Source: Brytella acorum (lineage in GTDB: Bacteria > Pseudomonadota > Alphaproteobacteria > Acetobacterales > Acetobacteraceae). From it: 64,000 bases of DNA. The notes under the pieces were generated by a model. It was not told where the DNA came from and ran no database searches. It saw nothing but the letters and a program-made list of their open reading frames with translations. The translations under genes were made by a program, and so were the position numbers. This document shows, in pieces, positions 44,374-54,124 of the stretch (its first letter is position 1; the number at the start of each line of letters is the position of its first letter). The stretch spans positions 186,001 through 250,000 of the forward strand of contig NZ_JARBJP010000001.1 in assembly GCF_029309905.1 (NCBI RefSeq). Direction: 5' to 3'.

Positions 44374-46704
44374 ATGATTTCTGTCCGAGCTTTCCGGCTT
44401 GTCGGCGCGGCGGGTCTCCTTGCAGCTTCGGGTCTCGACGCCGTGACCGGCACCGCGGCTCCGGTTCCCACGCAACATCGCGCCGTGCCATCAACGAAAA
44501 CGCGATCTCATCAGTCCGCTGCGAAACAGGCGAAAACGTCGGACAACCCCTCCAAAATCGTCGCCCATTCTGAATCCATAGAAGTCAGTGGCGTCCGGCG
44601 AGCGTTCACGCATCTCGCGGCCCAACATCTCGCCGATGCCGATACCCGACTGACGGGCGAGCGGTTGATCGAGCGCGGCGTGGTCGACCTGCGTGGCATG
44701 GAACGGGTCGCCCCCAATCTGACGATCCAGAGCATCAATGGCACGGCGTCGACGAATTTCTATCTGCGCGGCGTGGGGTTCAACGACTTCACCCAGAACA
44801 ACATGGCTCCGGTCCTCACATATTTCGATGATGTGCCCTTCGCCTATTCCACGATGGCCAACGGCCTCATGTTCGACCTCGAGGACGCGACCGTCACGCC
44901 CGGCCCAGTCGGGACGAAACATGGTCAGACCACGACGGGCGGCGAGGTCAGTTTTCGCACCAACGGTCCGACCGATCAGTTTCACTACGGCGCGCGCGAG
45001 GACATCGCGTCTTACGCCCGCAGCCGCAGTGAGGCTTACATATCAGGACCTCTGGCACGCGGGCTGAGCTTTCGGCTGGCAGGACAGGTGCAGAAAGGCG
45101 GCGGCTGGCAGACCGATCCGCTGAACGGGGCGCATCTTGGCGACGCCGATCTCTGGGCTTTGCGTGGCAAGCTGAAATGGGCTCCGGACTCCCATACGAC
45201 CGTGCTGCTCTCGGCGCATGTGGTGCAGGATGACAGCGAACTCGTCGGCGCCGTGCCGATTGCGAAACTGATCGGGAAGGGGCCGCTCCCCGAGGTGGGA
45301 TGGACGCAGACCGAATGGAACGTGCGGCCGCAATTCGCGGATCTGATCGGACGCAAGCGCGGGATCAAGCCGAGCGAGCATGACTGGTTCTGGGGCTGGG
45401 ATCTGCATATCGATCATGATTTTGGCATTGCCAAGATCAGCGCCATCAGCGCGTTCGAGACGGAACGCGAGGGCGAACTGTCGGATCAGGACGCCACGGC
45501 GCTCTCCCAGGCCGACGCCTACCGCACGATCGACGCGAACGTCTTTACCCAGGAGTTGCGTCTGGCGAGCGCGCATCCGCAGGACCGGTTGCAGTGGGTG
45601 GTGGGGGCGTTTTATCAGCGCAGTTTCATGAACCAGAGGTTTTTCTTCGATTATACGGATTATCGGCCAGCGCGCGGCTACATGCAGGCAACGACGTTCG
45701 GCATGAAGCAGGAAAGCGTCTCGGAATTCGGGCATCTCAGCTACAGGCTGCCGAAGAACGTCACCCTGTTCGCCGGATTGCTGCACGAACTCGATGATCG
45801 CTCGATTACCGGGCTTCAGTCTCAGATTTTCGGTCGAGAGACCATGAATTTCCATTCCGAAGGGACGTCTGTCTCCCAGTTCGCGGGGCAGGTCGGGGTT
45901 TCATGGCAGGCGCGCGACAATCTGCTCGTCTATTACAAGATGAGCCGCGGCTTCAAACCGGGTGGCTTCACAGCCAATAACACCCAGATCCAGGCTCAGC
46001 TCGATCCTTTCAGACCTGAAACCGTCCTGACATATGAGCTGGGTTTCAAGAGCGATCCGATCGCCAACGTCCTGCGGCTCAATGGCGCGGCGTTTTATAA
46101 CGATTTCCATAATCAGCAGATTCTCGGAACCGTCCTCATTCCCGATTTCGGCCCGCTCAGCCAGTTGACCAATGCACCGAAATCCGAAAGCTGGGGCTTC
46201 GAGGGCACGATTGACCTGCATCCGATCCGGCATCTGTTCCTGACGCAGAATTTCGGCTGGCAGCGGGGGAATTTTCAGAACTTTCCCACCGTCAATCGCG
46301 CGAAGACCAATGCGTACTACGCGTCGCATGGCGTGTGGAAAGCGATCGACGATAATTTCGCGGGCGTCGATAACGGTCAGCCGAAACTGACATTGAACGG
46401 ACAGGTGGACTGGCGACAGGCGATCAGTTCGCGTTACGGGATCGAATTCGGCCCCGACTGGAGTTATCGGGGCGCGCAGGCCATGACACCGGGCGGAACG
46501 GGCTTTTATCGGCTTCCGCCTTACTTTCTGCTGGGTGCGCACGTGACATTTCGTCCGTCTTCCGACCACTGGCAGATTACGCTTTATGCGTCGAATATTC
46601 TCAATCGTCATTATTACACGAGCGGCGGTCAGGCGACGACCAACTACTTCTATATTCCAGGTGCGCCACGTTACATTGGTGGTCGTATTTCCTGTGGTTT
46701 CTGA
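44374..46704 (+). CDS. TonB-dependent outer-membrane receptor
   Basis: This encodes 776 residues. The signal region (VRAFRLVGAAGLLAASGLDA) is followed by a Lys/Thr-rich linker; the plug (about 65-200) has GMERVAPNLTIQSINGTAST and TGGEVSFRTNG. The 22-strand barrel ends with PRYIGGRISCGF (terminal Phe). Barrel signatures such as YYKMSRGFKPGGFTAN place it in the iron-complex/siderophore-type group by similarity. A conventional TonB box is not obvious. The substrate is unknown. It is convergent with the M16 protease gene and divergent from the phytochrome-like kinase. Confidence 0.9.
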   Translation: MISVRAFRLVGAAGLLAASGLDAVTGTAAPVPTQHRAVPSTKTRSHQSAAKQAKTSDNPSKIVAHSESIEVSGVRRAFTHLAAQHLADADTRLTGERLIERGVVDLRGMERVAPNLTIQSINGTASTNFYLRGVGFNDFTQNNMAPVLTYFDDVPFAYSTMANGLMFDLEDATVTPGPVGTKHGQTTTGGEVSFRTNGPTDQFHYGAREDIASYARSRSEAYISGPLARGLSFRLAGQVQKGGGWQTDPLNGAHLGDADLWALRGKLKWAPDSHTTVLLSAHVVQDDSELVGAVPIAKLIGKGPLPEVGWTQTEWNVRPQFADLIGRKRGIKPSEHDWFWGWDLHIDHDFGIAKISAISAFETEREGELSDQDATALSQADAYRTIDANVFTQELRLASAHPQDRLQWVVGAFYQRSFMNQRFFFDYTDYRPARGYMQATTFGMKQESVSEFGHLSYRLPKNVTLFAGLLHELDDRSITGLQSQIFGRETMNFHSEGTSVSQFAGQVGVSWQARDNLLVYYKMSRGFKPGGFTANNTQIQAQLDPFRPETVLTYELGFKSDPIANVLRLNGAAFYNDFHNQQILGTVLIPDFGPLSQLTNAPKSESWGFEGTIDLHPIRHLFLTQNFGWQRGNFQNFPTVNRAKTNAYYASHGVWKAIDDNFAGVDNGQPKLTLNGQVDWRQAISSRYGIEFGPDWSYRGAQAMTPGGTGFYRLPPYFLLGAHVTFRPSSDHWQITLYASNILNRHYYTSGGQATTNYFYIPGAPRYIGGRISCGF

Positions 46705-46781
46705 CGTAATATGTCTGCTGGCGGACGGTCTGCCGGAAAAGCGCGCCGCCATGACGGGGCGTCGCATGGGGCACGCATCAC

Positions 46782-46946
46782 ATGGATGACAAGAACGACG
46801 TGGCGGATTTCGTCGCCGACCTGTCCGGGGATGCAGTTGAAGACGAGATGGAGAGTGGCAAACCCGCACGCTCCATTTCCCTTCAGCTTGCAGGCTTCGC
46901 CGTTTTGATGGGCATCATCCTGGCGGCGGTGTTCCTCCTGTTCTGA
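46782..46946 (+). CDS. Small single-pass membrane protein, 54 residues
   Basis: This is a short frame beginning with acidic MDDKNDVADFVADLSGDAVE, then a basic hinge GKPARS, then one strong membrane helix (LQLAGFAVLMGIILAAVFLL) to the stop at 46946. The amphipathic acidic head plus membrane anchor is a coherent protein pattern unlikely to arise by chance in a non-coding gap. No good Shine-Dalgarno is seen. It follows the TonB receptor by 77 bases on the same strand. Its function is unknown. Confidence 0.5.
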   Translation: MDDKNDVADFVADLSGDAVEDEMESGKPARSISLQLAGFAVLMGIILAAVFLLF

Positions 46947-47016
46947 GCGGGCGCGGCGCGCCTCCACGCTGATCGGCCGGAAGCGGCGTCGACCAGCGTT
47001 TCCGTTCGTCGGGTTG

Positions 47017-49755
47017 TCAGCGCGGGTTCGGACCGCGGACGATCTGGGCCAGAGCGTCCGGGCGAGCCCAGTGCCTGAACGCGCTGCGGATGGCGTCTGG
47101 CGTCATGGCGTAGATGGCATGGGCTTTGAGGTCCTGTTCGTTGAGCGGCAGGCCGAACGCGGTGAGGGACAGGTATTCTCCGGCTAGATCGTCGAAGCTG
47201 GCGCGGTCCATCGGAATTCCGCGCAGGATCAGGGCTTTGGCGTTGTCGATCTCGTCTTGTGTCGCAGGCTGCGTCTGCATGGCCCGCAGGTCGGAGATCG
47301 CCGCCGTCCCTGCCGGTCCGACCTTATCGGGGTCGGCGCCGAACGATATGACGAATGCGCCGCGATTTTGCGACCACTGGAAGGAACTGTTGGCCGAATA
47401 GGCATAGCCTGTGCGTACGCGCAGATCCTGCATCAGACGCGATGCGAAGCCTCTGCCCAAGATTTCGTTGCCCAGTTCGAGAGCAAACCGGTCGGGATTG
47501 TGGATGCCGCTATCGAGGCTCTCGACGAGAACGACGTCATCCTGAACACGGCCCGGATCGGCAATCACGGCATGGCTTGGCCTGCTGAGGGGACGGCCGG
47601 GCAGATCGACCTGAGGCGTCGGTCCTTCGGCTTTCCATCCGCCAAATCGGGCGGCGACCAGATCGCGCGCATGTTCGGGCGTGATGTCGCCCATGACCAC
47701 GATCGTCGTAAGTTCCGGGCGGTAGGCGTGATGATAATAGGCCATCACGTCCTGGAGGCTGATACGGGCGAGGCTGGCGGGCGTCGTCTCCCGCAGCGTG
47801 GCGTCATGCGGCGGGTTGACGGCGTGCTGGAGAGCCCGGCCAAACCGGTAGCCGGGTGACTGCATCACGCCCGGACGTCCGGCGATGGCCTGTTTTTTAA
47901 GGGTCTCGAACGCTTCCGCCGGGAAGGCCGGATCCAGCTCGTTATCGGCGAGCAGGGACAGGGTGGGCTCGAAGGCCGGCGTGAGGGCGCTCATGCCGAA
48001 GCCCGGACCAGCTGAGGCGTCCGCCGCCAGGGCATCCAGGGCGGCGGCGAGGTGCAGCCGGTCATGCGTATGGCTGCCGTAGAGGAACAGCCCGGCGGTC
48101 AGGCTCGCGACGCCTTCCTTGCCTGCCGGTTCTTCAAGATCGCCGTTCTGGCGAATGCGGCCGTAGAGTTTGATCGTATGGCTCACATGTTCCGGCTGGA
48201 CGAGGAGGCGCAGGCCGTTGGCGAGTGTGAACGCGGCGGGGAGCGGAGCGGCGGGAGGAATGGAGAGTGTTTGAAGTTCTTTTTGCGCCCAGTCCGGCAG
48301 CGCGACCGGTTTCGTCGGTGGAGAGATGAATTTCTCGGCCGCCTTGCCCTGAGCCGCGTCCGGATTGGGAGAGGCCGTCGGCGTGAGAATGCCCGTCAGC
48401 GCGTGCGCGGGATCGAGAACGCGTGCCGCCATCGCGTTGACCTGTTCCGTCGTGACGTGTCTGAAGCTGTCCACGAGTGCCGCGGGTGAGGCGGCGCCCG
48501 TCAGGGACAGTGTTGAAGCCCAGCTCTGGGTCAGGTCGGAAATACCATTGGCGTCGAATTCCAGATCGGCGATCTCCTTGCGTCTGGCAGCCTCCACAAG
48601 CTCCGGGCTGACGCCATGCGCCCGAATGTTCGCGAGAACGCCCCTGAGAGTCGCGAGGAGCTTCTGCGGATCTTCGCCCTTGGGAAATACGGCGAGAGCC
48701 AGGCCGCTGCCCGCGAAGGCCCGTGGGCTGTAGTCGAATTCGGTCGAGAGCGCCTTGCCCTGCGGAACGAGGGCAAACAGCGCGCCGCGCTGGCTGGCCA
48801 GAACGTCCGCGAGGATCTGGGCGACGGCGTAATCCGGATCGTGGGCGCCTGGCATCTGGAACGCGACCGTCAGGATGCCTGCGCCGAGATCGCTCTCGAG
48901 ATGCACGGTCTGCGCGGTGACCGGCTGGAGCCGTACGGGCATGCGCGCGGGGATGTGTCCCGCGGGGATGGCGCCGAACTGTGCCTTGACCTGTGTCAGG
49001 GTTAACGAGGGATCGACGTCGCCCACGATCAGAAGGATCGCGTTGTTGGGCTGGTACCAGCTGTCGTAGAAGCGGCGGAGGAGAGTGGCGTCCGTTTTCT
49101 CGAAGGATTCGCGCGTCCCGAGAGCGTCATGGGAATAGGGCGTTCCGGCGAACAGGATGGCGTTTTGCCGCACCAGATAGCGTTCGATGGGCGAGGAAAG
49201 ATCGCGCGAGACTTCCTGCTCGATCGCGCCGCGCTCATGGGCCCATTCTTCCGGAGCGATTTTCGCATGGCGCATCCGGTCGGCTTCCAGTCTGAGGAGA
49301 AGGCCGAGATTGGATGCCGGAGCCTGGAAATAGAACTGTGTGGCGTCCTCGGTCGTGAAGGCGTTGTTGTTGTCGCCGATCCGTGCGCTGATCGTCGAAA
49401 GCTGTTCGCGGCTGACATCGGACGTGCCGTTGAACATCATGTGTTCGAGAGCATGCGCCGTGCCGGGAAAACCTTCGGGAGCGGCGGTCGATCCGGCGAG
49501 ATAGATGATCTGCGTCTGCACCACGGGAGCCAGATGATCGGGCACGATGACGACGCGCAACCCGTTGGGAAGGGTAGTCCGCACGGCGCTGTCCATGGCG
49601 CTGGCGGCAGCGGGCGTCTGGGCCGATGATGATCGGGGCAGAACGGGCGCTGTCAGGAGAGCCGCGGAAAGGAGGAGCGCACGCAGGCGGCCGCCGCGCG
49701 ACCTCGTAAGGGAAATCGGGGACACCATCTTGAGCTCCGGGAAGTGTTGCATCAT
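47017..49755 (-). CDS. M16-family zinc metallopeptidase (PqqL/FusC-like, tandem)
   Basis: This encodes 912 residues with a signal peptide (RLRALLLSAALLTAPVLPRS, then SSAQ). There are two M16 halves. The first has the inverted zinc motif HALEH (in GTAHALEHMMFNGTSD) with downstream Glu in RGAIEQEVSRDL, and is catalytic. The second (about 470-912) lacks it and is structural, as in PqqL and FusC. Such periplasmic proteases degrade imported or misfolded peptides, and some cooperate with TonB receptors. It lies between two TonB receptor genes, converging with the first. The real role is unknown. Confidence 0.9.
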   Translation of the reverse strand: MMQHFPELKMVSPISLTRSRGGRLRALLLSAALLTAPVLPRSSSAQTPAAASAMDSAVRTTLPNGLRVVIVPDHLAPVVQTQIIYLAGSTAAPEGFPGTAHALEHMMFNGTSDVSREQLSTISARIGDNNNAFTTEDATQFYFQAPASNLGLLLRLEADRMRHAKIAPEEWAHERGAIEQEVSRDLSSPIERYLVRQNAILFAGTPYSHDALGTRESFEKTDATLLRRFYDSWYQPNNAILLIVGDVDPSLTLTQVKAQFGAIPAGHIPARMPVRLQPVTAQTVHLESDLGAGILTVAFQMPGAHDPDYAVAQILADVLASQRGALFALVPQGKALSTEFDYSPRAFAGSGLALAVFPKGEDPQKLLATLRGVLANIRAHGVSPELVEAARRKEIADLEFDANGISDLTQSWASTLSLTGAASPAALVDSFRHVTTEQVNAMAARVLDPAHALTGILTPTASPNPDAAQGKAAEKFISPPTKPVALPDWAQKELQTLSIPPAAPLPAAFTLANGLRLLVQPEHVSHTIKLYGRIRQNGDLEEPAGKEGVASLTAGLFLYGSHTHDRLHLAAALDALAADASAGPGFGMSALTPAFEPTLSLLADNELDPAFPAEAFETLKKQAIAGRPGVMQSPGYRFGRALQHAVNPPHDATLRETTPASLARISLQDVMAYYHHAYRPELTTIVVMGDITPEHARDLVAARFGGWKAEGPTPQVDLPGRPLSRPSHAVIADPGRVQDDVVLVESLDSGIHNPDRFALELGNEILGRGFASRLMQDLRVRTGYAYSANSSFQWSQNRGAFVISFGADPDKVGPAGTAAISDLRAMQTQPATQDEIDNAKALILRGIPMDRASFDDLAGEYLSLTAFGLPLNEQDLKAHAIYAMTPDAIRSAFRHWARPDALAQIVRGPNPR

Positions 49756-49856
49756 GGCTGGGGACTAAACCTCGCCTCCCTTCATCTGTCCATGCCGTCT
49801 CGCGCCGAGGCCAAAATGACGTGCGCCCGAGACCGCCGCGCGCTAAGGAACCCGAC

Positions 49857-50381
49857 ATGTCTATGATGGATCGTATCAACCAGGCCGATCTCTGGGTTCT
49901 CGACCGGCTGTTCCAGCCTTTGTCGGACCGCCTTCCCGAACGCTGGCCCGCCGTCGATATCGGCATGAGCCTGCAACTCGGGGCCGTGCTTTTCTATGGC
50001 GTGGCGATTGTTCTGCTCATCATGATGGGGGGGCAGAGTTTCAGCGACCAGATGCTGAGCGTCGTCCAGTGGTGTGTCGGGGCGGCTTTCTATTTCGGTC
50101 TGCACCGCATGCGTGCGCTGGTGAAGCCGGGACAGGCCAATCCGTTGCGTTTCATGCTGATGGGCGCGCGGCCTCTTTCCGTGCCGTTTCTCATCTTTTC
50201 ATTCTGGCAGCTTGAAACGGCGCCCATAGCGTTTCGCATGGCTCTATGGTTCATGACCCTGTCGGAGCTGGCATTTGTGACAGGATTGTATCTTATTTCC
50301 TGTCAGCCCCGTGCTCCAGGCTGGCGGAAAGACACAAAGAGACAAGAGGCACGGTCGCATCTTTCGGTAGTAAAAACTTAG
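49857..50381 (+). CDS. Uncharacterised four-helix membrane protein
   Basis: This encodes 174 residues from ATG 49857, with AAGGA 6 bases upstream. A hydrophilic N-terminus (MSMMDRINQADLWVLDRLFQ) precedes about four helices (LQLGAVLFYGVAIVLLIMMG, LRFMLMGARPLSVPFLIFSF, MALWFMTLSELAFVTGLYLI). The C-terminus is basic (WRKDTKRQEARSH). No family is recognised. A terminator follows. Confidence 0.55.
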   Translation: MSMMDRINQADLWVLDRLFQPLSDRLPERWPAVDIGMSLQLGAVLFYGVAIVLLIMMGGQSFSDQMLSVVQWCVGAAFYFGLHRMRALVKPGQANPLRFMLMGARPLSVPFLIFSFWQLETAPIAFRMALWFMTLSELAFVTGLYLISCQPRAPGWRKDTKRQEARSHLSVVKT

Positions 50382-50416
50382 ACAAAAAACTTATATACTT
50401 TGACACAAACAAGATA

Positions 50417-50450
50417 AAGGTCGGAAGCTTCGCGTAAAGCTCCGGCCCTT
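50417..50450 (+). terminator. Hairpin with T-rich tail after the four-helix membrane protein
   Basis: AAGGTCGG-A-AGCTT pairs with AAGCT-CCGGCCCTT across a 6-base loop (one bulge and one G-T pair), followed by CTTTGTTATT. It lies 36 bases after the preceding stop. Confidence 0.6.
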
Positions 50451-50553
50451 CTTTGTTATTGTGCTATTATTGCAACAGAGGAATGTTTGGATTTTCAGCA
50501 ACGTAAAATGACGGTTGATTCATAAAAGAGACATAAGCAGGTTATTGGTTACC

Positions 50554-50568
50554 GGCGCGTAACGCGCC
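50554..50568 (+). promoter_or_regulatory. 5'-leader hairpin before the large TonB receptor gene
   Basis: GGCGCG-TAA-CGCGCC, a perfect 6-bp stem, sits 28 bases before the receptor start in an otherwise AT-rich leader. It may be an operator or mRNA element; no T-run follows. Confidence 0.35.
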
Positions 50569-50596
50569 TACACCATCAGTTGGACACGACTGTCAT

Positions 50597-53500
50597 ATGA
50601 AAACAAACCTGCGACACCGCGACGTGACGACGCGCCATCGTCTCTCCAAGGTCGCCTTCCGGCTTTTCCTGCTGGGCGGGATTTCATACGCATCCTTCCC
50701 GGTTGACGGTGCGATGGCACAGACCAGTGCGGCTGGAACCACCCAAGCGCATAAGCATGTGGGCAAGAAGCACGTGGCGAGAAAGAAGGCGGCCAAGGCC
50801 TCGACGGCATCCAGCACGTCAACGACGGTCACGCCCGCCTCCTCGGCACCCGCCTCCGCTTCACCTGCGGCCGCTGGTTCGCAGACCGTGGCTACCACTA
50901 CGAGCAGCAAGACCGATGCCCTTTCGCATGATATCAGCGGAACGGGGACCGAGCAGATCGTTGTGACGGGGTCGCGCCTGTCCCATACGCGCCTGACGAA
51001 CGTCATGGCGGGCGTGACCGTGGATGCGGAGCAGCTTCGCAAGCGCGGCTATACGGATCTGGGTCTGGCGCTTCTGCGCGAAAATACCGCGTTCAGCGTT
51101 GGTAGCAACTCGCCGATCGGCTCGCAGGGCAGCTTCGGCGCTGGCCAGACCCTGATCAGCCTTCTGAACCTCGGTTCGCAGCGTAACCTGACACTGATCA
51201 ACGGCATGCGTATGGTCGGTGGCTCGACGGCCTCGATGTATGGCGCGAGTTCAGGCTCGGCCGTGGACGTCAGCACGATCCCGGTTTCGCTAATTTCGTC
51301 GATGGATACACGCCTTGGCGGCGCGGGCGCGGCCTATGGTGCTGACGCGGTCGCGGGTGTGACCAACTACATTCTCGACGACCATTTCAAGGGTGTCGAC
51401 TTTAACGCCCAGGGCAACTGGACACAGCGGCTTCAGGCGCCGCAGCAGCGGATTTCCTTCAAATACGGAACGTCGTTCGATCACGACAAGGGCGGCGTCG
51501 TCTTTGACGTCGAGTATCGCAATGCCGGGGGCATGCTGCAGAACGATCTCAAAGGTGTCACCGGTCGCGATGCGGTGACCTACGGTCGTCCGACCGTGGG
51601 CGATGTCAGCACCTCTGACTACACATATGTGTTGATGGCAAAGCGCCGCTTTACCGAGAATTCGGTCACCGGCATGCCGATGGTCAACGCAGCTTACGGG
51701 CATCTTCCTGTGGTTCCCGGCAATTCCAAGACGCTCGTGCCCGGAATGGCGACCGCCAATGGAATCGCTGGCGCGAATGGCGCGCCGCTGATGTTCAGTC
51801 AGGACGGCAAGTCGCTGGTTCCCTTTACGGCGGATGCGATGGTCTATGACTCCACGCATTCGATCGGTGGAAACGGCATTGCGCTGCAGGATTACACGCA
51901 GCTTTTCGCGCCGACCGACAAGCTGAATCTGACGCTTCTGGGTCATTACGACTTTACCCAGCATCTCCATGCGACATGGGAAGGCTGGTATGCGCGCGGA
52001 ACCGCGAGCAGCCAGGTCGGCCAAGGTACGTGGTCAACGCCACAGTTCGACAATCCGTTGACACCGAACCTGCCGGGTAATCCAAGCAGCTATTACACCG
52101 ATACGGTGGTGATCGGTGCTTACCAGCTCAGCACGAGCAACCCTTATCTCACTTCCGCCGAGCGTCAGACCATTCAGAGCGCCCTGGTCGCGGCTGGCAA
52201 AGACCCCAGCAAGTTCTATCTCGATCGCCTGAATCAGGATCTGGATGCCGGTCTGTATCAGACGACCGTCCAGATGTTCCGCTTTGCTGGCGGTCTGAAT
52301 GGCGATTTCGACGCTGTCGGCCGGAATTTCCAGTGGAGCCTGAAGGGCGAATACAGCCGGTATATGAACGATACCTGGACGCCTTCGATCGTGGTGCCGA
52401 ATCTGATCAACGCGCTCAACGCCACGACCGATGCCAGCGGGAACATTATTTGTGCGCCGGGCTACACGAGCGCGCCGATCAAAACGCGCAGTTCAACCTG
52501 CGCACCGCTGAATCCGTTTGGTTACAACCAGTTGACGCCTGCGGCTCGCGACTATGTCGTGGCTGATTCGCACGCGACGAACCAGAACGCGCAGCGTGAC
52601 CTCCAGGCTGAAATCCGCAGTACGGTTGTGCATCTGCCGGCTGGCGACGTGCGGTGGGATATCGGCTACGAGCATCGTCGCGAAAGCTACAACTTTCAGC
52701 CCGGGGCGTTCCTACAGGGCTGGAAGCAGGACGACGGTTCTTACCAACAGTACGGCAATTCCACCGTTATCTACCCTACGACGGGTTCATACCTGACGCA
52801 TGAAGCTTACGGCGAACTCGACGTGCCGCTGGTTTCGCCCAACATGCATCTGCCGGGTGCCTACAGCCTTTCGGCGCAGGCGAATGGCCGTTTCATCCAT
52901 AACAGCATGACCGGTAATTTCTGGACTTACATGTTCGGTGGTTCCTGGTGGCCGACCCGCGATTTCGGTCTGAGCGGCAACTATGCCCGTTCCGTGCGCA
53001 ATCCGTCCGTATCCGAACTATTCTCACCCGTGGGCACCGATTACGAAAGCGGAATCGACCCCTGCTCGACGGAAGGCATCACGCAAGGGCCAAATCCTGC
53101 AACGCGTGCGGCAAATTGTGCCAAGGCCGGGATCAAGCAGCCGTTCGATTCCAACTACAATTACTTCACGATCACAGGTCAGGCCGGCGGCAACCCTCAT
53201 CTCAAGAACGAGGTTTCGGACAGCTATACGGGTTCGCTCGAATTCATGCCGCATTTCGTGCCCGGCCTGGATTTCAAGGGCTCGTTTGTCGACGTAAAGA
53301 TCAAGAACGCCATCACGTCTCTGACTTCGCAGGATCTGATGGATGCGTGCTATGACTCGTCGTCCTACGGACCCAGCAATCCGTATTGCAGCGCTTTCAG
53401 TCGCGATTCGGGCGGCCAGGTCAACGGCTTTATGGCGGGTTACTACAATATCGCGCAGTATCACACGCAGGCGATGCAGGCCGATCTTCGTTACTATACG

Positions 53501-53944
53501 GCACTGTCGCGTTTCGGTCTTTCGGAGAACGCTGGCGAGATCGAACTGCATGCCAATTACATGCATTACATCAAGAGCAACCAGAGCTATCTCGGGAATA
53601 CCTATCAGCTGGTTGGCGATACAACCTCGCCGAGCGACAACGCGACGTTCAACCTGAACTATATGCACGGTCCGCTGTCCGTGCAGTGGCAGGCGATTTT
53701 CTACGGTCCCGCCAAATATGCGCTCCAGGTTCCTTCGTCTTCGTATCAGTTCAACAACCGTCCGGCCTACGCCTATCACAACGTCACGATCGGTTATGAA
53801 ATCACGAAGAACTTCAGCGCGAATTTCATGATCAACAATATCATGGACTCGCGTCCGAAATATCCGGGCACGGTCAGCCTGACGCGTTACTATGACGCTC
53901 TTCTCGGCCGCGCATTCGAGCTGTCGCTCGGCGCGCATTTCTGA
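50597..53944 (+). CDS. Large TonB-dependent receptor (1115 residues)
   Basis: The signal peptide (LFLLGGISYASFPVDGAMAQ) is followed by a 65-residue low-complexity linker of Lys, Ala, Ser and Thr (KKHVARKKAAKASTASSTST). Then come a TonB-box-like EQIVVTGSRL and the plug (about 135-290, LLNLGSQRNLTLINGMRMVG, GADAVAGVTNYILDD), and a 22-strand barrel ending ELSLGAHF. Extracellular loops carry Cys pairs (ICAPGYTSAPIKTRSSTCAP, DPCSTEGITQ, ANCAKAG). The size and plug resemble the large receptors for oligomers or vitamin-type ligands; the substrate is unknown. A strong terminator follows. Confidence 0.92.
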   Translation: MKTNLRHRDVTTRHRLSKVAFRLFLLGGISYASFPVDGAMAQTSAAGTTQAHKHVGKKHVARKKAAKASTASSTSTTVTPASSAPASASPAAAGSQTVATTTSSKTDALSHDISGTGTEQIVVTGSRLSHTRLTNVMAGVTVDAEQLRKRGYTDLGLALLRENTAFSVGSNSPIGSQGSFGAGQTLISLLNLGSQRNLTLINGMRMVGGSTASMYGASSGSAVDVSTIPVSLISSMDTRLGGAGAAYGADAVAGVTNYILDDHFKGVDFNAQGNWTQRLQAPQQRISFKYGTSFDHDKGGVVFDVEYRNAGGMLQNDLKGVTGRDAVTYGRPTVGDVSTSDYTYVLMAKRRFTENSVTGMPMVNAAYGHLPVVPGNSKTLVPGMATANGIAGANGAPLMFSQDGKSLVPFTADAMVYDSTHSIGGNGIALQDYTQLFAPTDKLNLTLLGHYDFTQHLHATWEGWYARGTASSQVGQGTWSTPQFDNPLTPNLPGNPSSYYTDTVVIGAYQLSTSNPYLTSAERQTIQSALVAAGKDPSKFYLDRLNQDLDAGLYQTTVQMFRFAGGLNGDFDAVGRNFQWSLKGEYSRYMNDTWTPSIVVPNLINALNATTDASGNIICAPGYTSAPIKTRSSTCAPLNPFGYNQLTPAARDYVVADSHATNQNAQRDLQAEIRSTVVHLPAGDVRWDIGYEHRRESYNFQPGAFLQGWKQDDGSYQQYGNSTVIYPTTGSYLTHEAYGELDVPLVSPNMHLPGAYSLSAQANGRFIHNSMTGNFWTYMFGGSWWPTRDFGLSGNYARSVRNPSVSELFSPVGTDYESGIDPCSTEGITQGPNPATRAANCAKAGIKQPFDSNYNYFTITGQAGGNPHLKNEVSDSYTGSLEFMPHFVPGLDFKGSFVDVKIKNAITSLTSQDLMDACYDSSSYGPSNPYCSAFSRDSGGQVNGFMAGYYNIAQYHTQAMQADLRYYTALSRFGLSENAGEIELHANYMHYIKSNQSYLGNTYQLVGDTTSPSDNATFNLNYMHGPLSVQWQAIFYGPAKYALQVPSSSYQFNNRPAYAYHNVTIGYEITKNFSANFMINNIMDSRPKYPGTVSLTRYYDALLGRAFELSLGAHF

Positions 53945-53968
53945 TCCTGATCAGAAGCACGAAAAAAA

Positions 53969-53986
53969 GGGGGCCATCTGGCCCCC
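53969..53986 (+). terminator. Strong intrinsic terminator after the large TonB receptor
   Basis: GGGGGCC-ATCT-GGCCCCC with a run of A before and TTTTTT after. It works on the plus strand and, thanks to the A-run, could also act on the minus strand. Confidence 0.9.
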
Positions 53987-54124
53987 TTTTTTGTTTCGGT
54001 CATGTCCGGCGAAGAGCCCTGAAAAGGGTTGTCCCTCGCGAATAACAGTAACATTCTGGTGCACGGGGTATGAAAAAGAACTCTGAAGATCTTTTTCACG
54101 CTTCTCCTATGTTCCGGAAATCCG

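Noticed and set aside
50382-50596. Cobalamin riboswitch upstream of the large TonB receptor
   Set aside because: The leader is AT-rich with one short hairpin and no B12-box-like sequence.
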